From Deroplatys truncata (taxonomy: Eukaryota > Arthropoda > Insecta > Mantodea > Mantidae): a stretch of 64,000 bases of DNA. Location: contig CM060978.1 in the NCBI GenBank assembly GCA_030765065.1, positions 59,982,421 through 60,046,420 of the forward strand, read 5' to 3'. Below, piece after piece: positions 56,003 through 64,000 of the stretch. The position numbers and the translations under genes are program-made. Each line of letters opens with the position of its first letter. Within the stretch, counting starts at the first letter, position 1. The notes under the pieces were generated by a model, which was not told where the DNA came from, did no database searches, and saw nothing but the letters and a program-made list of their open reading frames with translations.

Positions 56003-56855
56003 AGAACATGATTTTCACTTAATCCGAGCTCTAGTAATAAGGTTTTGTAAGAATATTATCTAGAAGAGCAAGGGAACTAAAAGATGGTGAGTAGAGTACG
56101 CCAGGCGATGCCTAACATTATATCATTTTGTAAACCTGGTAAGACAATCGATAAATACAACTGAATGATTAATTGCCCTGTACATTATAGCGAGCCGATT
56201 GCATTTACTAAGGAATAGGTTCTCTTTAAAAGGAGTGTAAAATACTCCCGTGCCACCACTGAGAGTACGGGCTTAAGGGTGGTGTAAGTGATGTTTTGGG
56301 TAACAAGTTGGGGCCCAGCAGGATTTGTTCTGCCCTACCACACCTTTAGGATCACCGGCCAAAGCCACACGTCAACCCTGGAACAGGGACCACCTTGTTT
56401 TATAAATGTTAGCCCAGGGATTTGGAGTGGCGAACCTGGGTGTATGAAAATGGATACCTACTATTTTCTTAAACACTGAATAAAATACAAGTGTCTTCAG
56501 TGTTGGGCGACACAAGATAAATCATTCGTAAGGCTTCGTCTACCTGTTACATGCTATCGACCAATAACGTTTAGCAATGCAACGGATATCGACCATCTTA
56601 TGAATAATTGCTTGCAAGGACGCGATTTTATCGAATAAAACATCATCGCATTACTGAATCTTAATACTATCACTATGCAGCAATTAATAGGCTCCGTCAT
56701 ATAAATCAATTCTCGAGAAATTACGAAATCCTACTACCTCAACATTTAGTTCATTACATAAAAGCAGCAAATTACTTCAACTTTCTACATTAAAAATTGT
56801 GTTTTTAATTAATGCATATTTAAATACTCTCATTTCCAAATAATTACGTCTTGAA
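56003..56855. other. no gene supported
   Basis: AT-rich apart from 56,250-56,440. A 63-codon plus-strand ORF (56288-56479) lacks any domain. Confidence 0.4.
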
Positions 56856-56858
56856 AAA

Positions 56859-57665
56859 AATCTGATGTGTTGCATTCACATGACTTTCTCTACCCTTTCT
56901 CACTTATTATTTGGTATACAAAATATGTTTACGAAAGTTTATTTTTCTATCTACTTCATTTAAATCGTGATAAATGTTTCCGTAAATAGCTACATTTCGT
57001 TATAGATACCTGCAAAAGCGACAAGGATAGTAAAATGTTTGGACGCTATACGCTGGCCTTCAACTTCCACAATCTTTCCATGAATCGCGAGAAACACTGA
57101 AAATCGACAGAACTTGAAAAGAATGACTAAGTATTGAACAATTCGAAACATCAATAACGGATATCTCGGAAATGGCTGATGCCACAAAAAAGGTTGAACC
57201 TCATTGCGTGTTATACATATGTATATTTTAACGTAGTGCAATTTCGTCTATCGCTTAACGTTTACCAGTTACACAGGATTATACAAATTTTCTTCCGAAT
57301 AAAGAGAACTTCACAGGGACTTGCAGAAAATTGAATATATACATTTTATTTGTCCTGTAAATATCTTTAATATACGCCCTTTTAATCAAAATATTTAGCT
57401 GTTTTTCAGAAAATAAAAAAATTCAAAAAATATTCTACGTAAAAGATAATTTGGTTTAGGGGAGTTTTCTTGAAAATTTCCGTGTCACATGTTTAGGGGT
57501 ACTGATCTTCAATGCCAAGTTTAGTATTTATCCCACATTTCGTTTTTTAATTATGCTGTTCACAGAAACGCACACAAAACACAGGAGGCCTTAAAGCAAG
57601 TATAGAATTTTTTGGGTAGAATGGAATACGTTCTCCATATACTTTGTGTGTGGTAGACAGAGTAG
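56859..57665 (+). repeat. Hx copy
   Basis: Starts TCTGATGTGTTGCATTCACA; landmarks CATTTCGTTATAGATAC, GTTTACCAGTTACACAGG and TTTTTTGGGTAGAATGG; the degenerate end is TGTGTGGTAGACAGAGTAG. Confidence 0.85.
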
Positions 57666-57767
57666 ACGTGTGTCTTTATTGTAATCTTATACTGTATCCG
57701 AAACACATTTGATTGTTCATTCATTCAGTATACTGTGATCTAATGCAGTGCTGATTTGAGTTTAAAA

Positions 57768-58054
57768 AAAGCTGATGTATTCCATTCACACGACTTGGTC
57801 TACTCTTGTAGAAACTATTTTTACAAACGCTTATTCTCAATTTACTTCATGTTAATCGAGATAAACATTTGCAGAAACAACCTTATTGCTAATTTTCTTG
57901 TAGGTGCATGGGGAATATGGTAGGCTTCAGGAGATAGTCAAATCTTTTAAGAGCTGGTTGCTATGTGACGCATCTCATTCTCTTTGTATGTGCAGGACAT
58001 AAAAAAACGAATAACGAATTCCCATTTCAGAAATAGTGTAAGTGTTGCAAAGTT
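57768..58054 (+). repeat. Hx 5' fragment, cut by the next Hx copy
   Basis: Starts GCTGATGTATTCCATTCACA and runs to AAGTGTTGCAAAGTTC, where an A-run leads directly into a second Hx start. Confidence 0.8.
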
Positions 58055-58060
58055 CAAAAA

Positions 58061-59001
58061 ATCTGATGTGTTATACTCACATGACTTTCTCTAATCTTGT
58101 ACAAACTATTTTTACAAACAATTATTCTCCATCTATTTCATATTAATCGAGATAAACATTTGCAGAAACGATCTTTTGACATGCAAAGAGAATTACATTT
58201 TACACATAGCGACCAGTTCTAAAAATATTTGACTTTCGCTTAAGACGTACTATGTTCCCCTTGTTTTGTATTTGCAAGGGCAATATAGAAATATAGTAGG
58301 CTTTAAGCATAGAAATATTCTTAATAGCTGGTTGCTAGGTGCAGCACCATTCTCTTTGCCACAGATTAATGTTCTTTGCATATCCAAGACAAAAAACGAA
58401 TAACAAATTTGAAAAAAGTACAAGTATTCGAAAATTTAAGGGAATAACAAGCAATATCTCGAAAATGGTTCACCCTTTAAAAAAACAATGTATATGACAT
58501 AAATTGTGTACCTTAAGGCCATCTACATGTTTTGCGTAGTAAAATTTTGTCTATCTCTTATGGTTTACCAGTTATGCAAAAGTCGTTCACAATGAAGAAT
58601 ACTTTTAGAGGCATTCCCAGAAAATTCAAGATATACATTTCATTTGTCATGAAAATATCTTAAACATATGATATTGTAATCAAAATCGTTAGAGCCATTT
58701 TTGAGAAAATTAATATTTTCGAAAAGTATTTAATGTAAAGTGTAATCTGGAGTGGGGAATTTTCTTGAAAACCTTCGTGTCGCATCTCTGGAAGATACTG
58801 AACCTAAATACCAAGTTTGGTGTTTATCCGACTGTTCGTTTCTGAGTTATGCTGTTCACAGACACACACACGGACATGTTACCAAAAATGTTTTTTTTTA
58901 TTCAGGGGGTCTCAAAACATGTATTTCCGGTGAAATCTCGGTATCGAATTTTTGGGTGGAATACAATACTTCCCCTACTTATTATACGTATTAGAGAAAG
59001 T
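58061..59001 (+). repeat. Hx copy with internal inverted duplication
   Basis: Full-length, from TCTGATGTGTTATACTCACA to TACGTATTAGAGAAAGTAAA. Inverted arms at 58180-58244 and 58304-58360 correspond to those in the 26.9-kb copy, with the same loop TTGTTTTGTATTTGCAAGGG. Confidence 0.9.
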
Positions 59002-59573
59002 AAAAATGGTGGATTGTCGTCCTTTGCTCCATTATCGTAAACGTTCCGTAGCATGTCTCCAAGTTCTCTGATACGGAATTAGTATTTGGCGAACGAAATA
59101 CCGAAAATATTAAAATATTCTGCTACTTTCCTCGGCTGTAACCTACCGTAAAGAAGCAGTCTTTTCCACCGCGAAAGCGTTATCTAACAGATTCTGGGTA
59201 ACAAAACAAATTCTCAGATGAGAAAGCGCATCACTTTAGTGACATGATACAGTAAAGCCACGCATATCTCATGGGGCTACATATTATCTCACGATATGAA
59301 AACCACAATGCCACCGCAGGTTGAATACAGAACGACCGACGCCAGCCACAGGGCACAAGAAATGTATGATAAACTGTTCCTGCAAACCGCAGAGTTATGA
59401 CCCTCATATTCTTGGTTCAGTTCCCGACAGTTTCTCTAGGATATGATCCTGCTGGCAAGCTCGTATCTCCAGTACTTTGCGGTGAACTGCAACACACCCT
59501 TAAGAAACAGATGCTACATTTCGTAGGAGAAAGAAGGTATGGAAACAAAACCGTATTCTGACTATTAAATATT
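59002..59573. other. no feature recognised
   Basis: Non-repetitive within the window, moderate GC, with no open frame above background. Confidence 0.4.
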
Positions 59574-59576
59574 TTT

Positions 59577-59704
59577 ACTTTCTCTACTACGTATAGTAAG
59601 TAGGGGAAGTATTGTATTTACCCAAAAATTCGATACCAATATTTCACTGGAAATATATGTTTTGAGACCCTCTGAATCCAAAACAAAGCATTTTTGGAAA
59701 CATG

Positions 59705-59746
<42 letters not shown>

Positions 59747-60403
59747 TGTCTGTGAACAGCGTAACTCAGAAACGAACAGTCGGATAAACAACAAACTTGG
59801 TATTTAGGTTTAATATCTTCCAGAGATGCGACACAAAGGTTTTCAACAAAATCTCCCCACACCAGATTACCCTATACCCGAAACATTTTTCGAAAATTTT
59901 AATTTTCTCAAAAACGTCTGTAACGATTTTGATTAAAATATCATATGTTTAAGATATTTTCATGACAAGTAAAATGTATATCTTGAATTTTCTTTTGCAT
60001 AACTGGTAAACCATAAGAGATAGACAAAATGTTTCTGCACATAAAATGTAGATCGCGTTAAAATACACAACTTTTGTCATATACTTTTTTTTGTTGAGTG
60101 AACCATTTTCCAGATATTGCTTGCTATTCACTTAAATTTTCCAAAACCTACACCTTTTCTCAAATGGAATTCGTTATTTATTTTTTATGTCCTGGATATG
60201 CAAAGAGAATGGAATACTGCATTAGCAACCGGCTTTTAAAATATTTGACTGTCGCTTAAAGTCTACCAATTCCCCCAGCATCTACAAGAAAATTAGCAAT
60301 AAGATTAACATCTGGATTAACATGAAGCATATGGAGAATAAGCGTTTGTAAAAATAGTTTGTACAAGGGTAGAGAAAATCATGTGGGTGTAACACATCAG
60401 ATT
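59577..60403 (-). repeat. Hx copy with long (GT)n
   Basis: Starts ACTTTCTCTACTACGTATAG, (GT)19 at 59708-59745, ends GGGTAGAGAAAATCATGTGG, GTAACACATCAGATT. Confidence 0.92.
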
Positions 60404-60554
60404 ATTTTAAATTGAGGTTAGACAGCCATTTTTATGGTTCGACCTTGAAGAAGAATAAATTTTTCTATTTAAGTAAGTACCTTGCAGATGTTATTTTAAT
60501 CGACGTTTTTGTGCAATTTTGAGGAAACGAAACTTAACGAAGCAACTTTCCACG

Positions 60555-60790
60555 CTATGAAAAGTTAATTTGAGGTGAGGGGTTTTCCATCTATAGAAGA
60601 TGCTGAGCTTGGATATCAACACTAATAAGGTATATATCCAATATTTGGATTTTGTCTTATGCTTTACATGCACACATACAACCGCGCGGTACCGTTTCTA
60701 ATGTTATTTTTATTTAGTGACTTCAAAATGACTAGCTACAGAGAAAACTCGATATCGGATTTATGGGCGGGATACAACACCTGCTATATC
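60555..60790 (+). repeat. Hx 3' fragment (diverged)
   Basis: TGAAAAGTTAATTTGAGGTG, TTATGCTTTACATGCACACA, CTCGATATCGGATTTATGGG. The hairpin end is replaced by unrelated sequence. Confidence 0.6.
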
Positions 60791-60819
60791 TAAAATCGTA
60801 GTTGGTAGAGCAGCGGTTC

Positions 60820-61672
60820 TTGGAGGAACCTGCTTCTAAGTATACATCCAAATTGGCGGAGTCAGCCTTCACCGTGACAAAGAACACATTCAGAATGGCT
60901 CTGCTGGGAATAACCGTTTAAATACCATCCAATATGCCTATGGTTATCCATCAAAGATGAATTTTTGAGGCTATTAGGTCAACTGGCAAGCGGTCAACAG
61001 TAACTCTACGGTTTCTGGACACCAACTTAGCTGAGCTCAGAAACCAATTCCGGCAACAGCAAAAGAACGCATTCAGCTCTAGAAAGTACGCTGGAATCTT
61101 CAGGGTTATGATGCCACGATGACGTCTTTGGATCGACTTTACCGCTCTCATGACTCATATTGCAACATCATTCGACGACTGCAAGACCATACCTGCAGCC
61201 TTACAAACAGAAATAGTCACACCCAACCACAGGATCGAGTCGCTGCGGATTTTAGCCGCAAAGCGTCTCGCAACCCTGGACGCGAAACAATGTGCAAAAA
61301 AACCGACAATTCTCCGCAACCGCACCAGGATCAACAAGAAACACACCACCATCCAAAACATCGAGGTAGAAGTAGACCCGGAGGTTCTCTGGTTCATCCA
61401 GAGGACGCAGAGGCCCAAGTCAGCATCAGTATCAGCAACATCGAAACTTCACTCTCACTAGTAACGGTAAGCGAGGTACCACGCTTACAGGCCGGACCAC
61501 TCTCACTTGCAGACCAATCCACTCTACAAAGCTCAGCAAAAACTGCACACTGACACTACCACTGGAATCCAGAATTTACTGTCCAACGATGACACCCTCA
61601 ACCGAGTGTGTCAACAACTGCGTGCATTCAACACTAAAAAACCATATATTGACAATTAAATGTTGAATAAAG
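60820..61672 (+). pseudogene. unidentified degenerate coding region with poly(A) signal
   Basis: GC is higher than in neighbours. Open segments run in more than one plus-strand frame: KLAESAFTVTKNTFRMALLG (~60,850), LDTNLAELRNQFRQQQKNAF (~61,020), ORFs 61119-61553 and 61150-61461 (frames shifted), and finally NLLSNDDTLNRVCQQLRAFN ending IDN-stop at ~61,660. AATAAA follows at 61666-61671. This looks like the 3' end of a decayed protein-coding element, perhaps a retroelement, but I recognise no catalytic or zinc-knuckle motif and name no family. Confidence 0.45.
61666..61671 (+). terminator. poly(A) signal AATAAA
   Basis: Lies 5-10 bases after the stop of the last open frame in the unidentified region and before a pyrimidine-rich tract (61,680-61,725). 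Confidence 0.4.
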
Positions 61673-62175
61673 ATTAAATCTTTTATTCCCTTTCTCTCCT
61701 CTCCTTTCTCTTCCTTTTCCGTTTTCCAAATCGCCGCTACTCTGCTAGGACTATAGCCAGGGAGTTGTACCATGCCCATAGCCTAGCCACCTAAACCTTT
61801 ACCGCTTGATGCTGCCCTTCAGACGACAGCAAAGACTCCTCGATAATACGGTGGTGCAATCAGCGGTACTTCCCTAATTCCCGTGATTTTTGTTGCCCTT
61901 CTTCTCCTGTTGCTTCCTGCAGGGGCGGCAGCAAAGCAGCTTTCCATACTAACGTAGGTGCTATGTGGGACCGCGCAACCTTCACCTTTGATTCCATCTT
62001 TCTTTCATCATCCTTTTCCTTCCGGTGGAGGATCCTTTAGTGGGTATGCCGACTACTGGCGAATCCCACACTCTCGTTGCCGAAATCCCATCAAGGGGCT
62101 GGGGCAGTGCCTAACAGCATTTTCTCCTCTACTCGAAAAGAAGGCCAACTACTCCCTGCACTCTCTTCGTCCCGG
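61673..62175. other. spacer upstream of a predicted promoter
   Basis: Pyrimidine-rich at first, then GC-richer unique sequence. A 79-codon ORF (61958-62197) ends within the TATA region and has no domain. Confidence 0.35.
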
Positions 62176-62182
62176 ACGGGAG

Positions 62183-62188
62183 TATAAA
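62183..62188 (+). promoter_or_regulatory. TATA box
   Basis: TATAAA within GGGAGTATAAATC, ~45 bp upstream of an ATG. Transcription would be expected to start near 62,212. Confidence 0.45.
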
Positions 62189-62227
62189 TCTGCCTAACCT
62201 TCAACACCACACAAACTCACACAGACG

Positions 62228-62904
62228 ATGGCGTCGTCCGGCCCGGCGACTGGAGGCCTTAGAGGCTTCAGTCGCCAGGTTACAAGAACTTTAAGAAAAA
62301 AACTACCAGCGAAGGTACCTCCAGACTGACACAGCTACAAGACATCAATAACAGACTACAAGAATCATACCTACTGATAATGAACTTTAAGAAACAGCAC
62401 GTACTAATGCAACTACAACCTGCATAACAACGCCACAGACGCCGCAGCAAATGAAGGAACACCCACAAACAACAAACAACAGCCACCAGAATGCCGTAGG
62501 GCCAAGGCAGCAATCTGCACTCCAGCCGCTCTAGAGCACCTTTAACAGCTACCCACAAACTCCGGGATGCATATAGGGGACCGGGCCCAATGACACCAAG
62601 AGAAATCACAATAAATTGCGCCACCACAGATCTAGATCCCTTCTCTTCCCCATCTTTCATCCTACCCAACTATCCCCATACACCTGTTTTTCCCCTATGC
62701 CTTTATCCCCCCCCCAAAAGACCAAGAGAACAGTACTCTACGATCAACAACATCGAAGAACAGCTTACCACTAGGCGACACTACAACGTTGACGAATTCT
62801 ACCCCAGAGTCGAGGGGAACCCAAACGTGCAATTCACCTTCAGAATGGGGAAACCTGGAAGGCATCTTATATATGGAGTAAACTACAGCAAGTGTTACGT
62901 GTAA
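62228..62904 (+). pseudogene. unidentified coding remnant downstream of TATA box
   Basis: An ATG at 62228 opens a 33-residue frame (MASSGPATGGLRGFSRQVTR start, stop 62327-62329). The overlapping frame reads RLTQLQDINNRLQESYLLIM and is gag/ORF1-like in its glutamine/leucine-rich helical character. A second open segment (62590-62904) gives KRPREQYSTINNIEEQL and NPNVQFTFRMGKPGRHLIYG with a terminal YSKCYV. The last part vaguely resembles the start of a FLYWCH zinc finger (F..R.GK..L.Y.G..Y.K), but the C..C..H..H half is absent. The frames are not continuous. It may be part of the same decayed element as 60.8-61.7 kb. Confidence 0.35.
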
Positions 62905-63094
62905 TATGCGGGTATTTATCTATTGTACACCGGGCAGATATTTTCCGAGTTTATCTGCCCGCTCGGTTGTTTCACGATTTGTAGAATAGTATTTGTTCCT
63001 CAAAGAGATCATCTAAGGCGACTTTGGATGGTACTATTTTCTTACAAACTGCTAATTGCTAAAGCCAATTAATAAAACGGCCTTATAGTATTTT
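62905..63094. other. spacer with inverted repeat
   Basis: CGGGCAGATATTTTCCGAGT and TTTATCTGCCCGCTCGG place complementary GGGCAGATA / TATCTGCCC arms 13 bp apart (62,933-62,962); no T-run termination context. Confidence 0.4.
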
Positions 63095-63097
63095 TTA

Positions 63098-63763
63098 CTT
63101 TCTCTACTACGTAGAGTAAGTAGGGAAAGTATTGTATTCCACCCAAAAATTCGATACCTAGATTTCACCAGAAATATGTTTTGAGACCCCCTGAATCCAA
63201 AAAAAAAAACAGTTTTGGAAACATGTCCGTCTGTGTGTGTGAACAGCATAGCTCAGAAACGAATAATCGGATAAACACCAAACTTGGTATTTAGGTTCAG
63301 TATCTTCCAGAAATGCGACAAGAAGGTTTTCAAGGAAATCCCCCCACCCCAAATTACCCTTTACATGCAACATTTTTCGAAAATTTTAATTTTCTCAAAA
63401 ATGGCTATAATGATTTTGATTAAAATATCATATGTTTAAGATATATTCATGACAAATGAAATGTATATCTTTAATTTTCTGGGAATGTCTCCAAAAGTAT
63501 TCTTCATTGTGAACGACTTTTGCATAACTGGTAAACCATTTATGTCATATACATTTTTGTGTTGAGTGAACCATTTTCGAGATATTGCTTGTTATTCCCT
63601 TAAATTTTCCAATACTTACACTTTTTCTCAAATTCGTTATTCATTTTTTTTTTGTCCTGGACGTACAAAGAGAATGGAATACTCCACATAGCAGCCAGCT
63701 CTTAAAATATTTGACTATCGCTTAAAGCCTACCAATTCCCCTTGCACCTACAAGAAAATTGGG
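63098..63763 (-). repeat. Hx copy, truncated
   Basis: Starts ACTTTCTCTACTACGTAGAG and stops at CACCTACAAGAAAATT, ~130 bp before the usual end. A 90-bp internal deletion follows GCATAACTGGTAAACC. Confidence 0.88.
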
Positions 63764-64000
63764 TTGGATCCCATTTAACGCATACTGATATTTGTGCTCG
63801 AGTTTGTCAAATTTCAGTAGAATCCGTATCTTGCTGAACAAGAACTACAATAGAATTGAAAGACTTCTTTTGTGAGCAAAAGGAGTTCAAGTCCCATGTG
63901 AAAAGGAAGTGCTGTTCACAATTTTGGTTGTAGAGTATGAAGCAAATATTACTCATTAAAGGTAAGTGAAGGGCGATTGTTCCATTTGATATAGTTAGCT
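63764..64000. other. no feature recognised
   Basis: Sequence to the window edge without a repeat partner or ORF. Confidence 0.4.

Noticed and set aside
62933..62962. Hairpin at 62.93-62.96 kb as a transcription terminator
   Set aside because: The window is eukaryotic and there is no following T-run; a short inverted repeat is all that can be said.

Overview
The window is eukaryotic, AT-rich and intron-scale in its gene emptiness. I found no host protein-coding gene, rRNA or intact tRNA. What can be supported is almost entirely transposable-element sequence. Mariner and Tc1 remnants, tRNA-derived SINEs and a hAT-type MITE point to an arthropod, most likely an insect with a large repeat-rich genome. 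This is an inference; I cannot name the species.

Two families dominate. (1) A ~0.8-1.1 kb TG...CA element, here called LTR-A, is present in 10 copies (0.16, 7.0, 21.2, 24.6, 32.1, 38.8, 42.0, 47.7, 51.6 and 53.7 kb). Most copies have matching 4-bp direct flanks and none has an internal coding region, so they behave as solo LTRs. A divergent relative with the same start (LTR-K) lies at 36.9 kb. (2) A ~0.82-1.0 kb family, here called Hx, covers roughly 18 kb in more than 25 copies or fragments. It has an ACTTTCTCTACT motif near both ends, a hairpin at one end, a CA/GT microsatellite inside, and occurs as head-to-tail dimers. I suspect a non-autonomous Helentron-like (HINE/DINE-like) element but cannot prove it.

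Minor families are: a deleted mariner (1.0-1.8 kb); a Tc1-like pseudogene (13.1-14.05 kb); a complete Tc1-like element with TIRs and TA flanks (15.85-17.08 kb); a near-full-length mariner (44.37-45.66 kb); two mariner C-terminal fragments (32.0/33.1 and 34.13 kb); a 5'-truncated LINE with an RNase H domain (12.27-13.01 kb); a LINE reverse-transcriptase fragment (52.38-52.67 kb); three SINE families; and a 156-bp hAT-like MITE. A degenerate ~36-40 bp minisatellite forms two arrays (9.83-10.89 kb and ~14.5-17.94 kb), the second split by an Hx copy, the Tc1 element and a SINE.

The layout records insertion order: LTRs sit inside Hx copies (24.6, 38.8 kb), a mariner (32.1 kb), a SINE (36.9 kb), a heat-shock-element-bearing repeat (47.7 kb) and a duplicated segment (21.2 kb) whose uninterrupted partner lies at 49.2-49.6 kb. 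The compositionally distinct 60.8-62.96 kb stretch is GC-richer, with open frames, a TATA box and a poly(A) signal. It is the one region I could not explain. All coding remnants recognised here carry stops or frameshifts.
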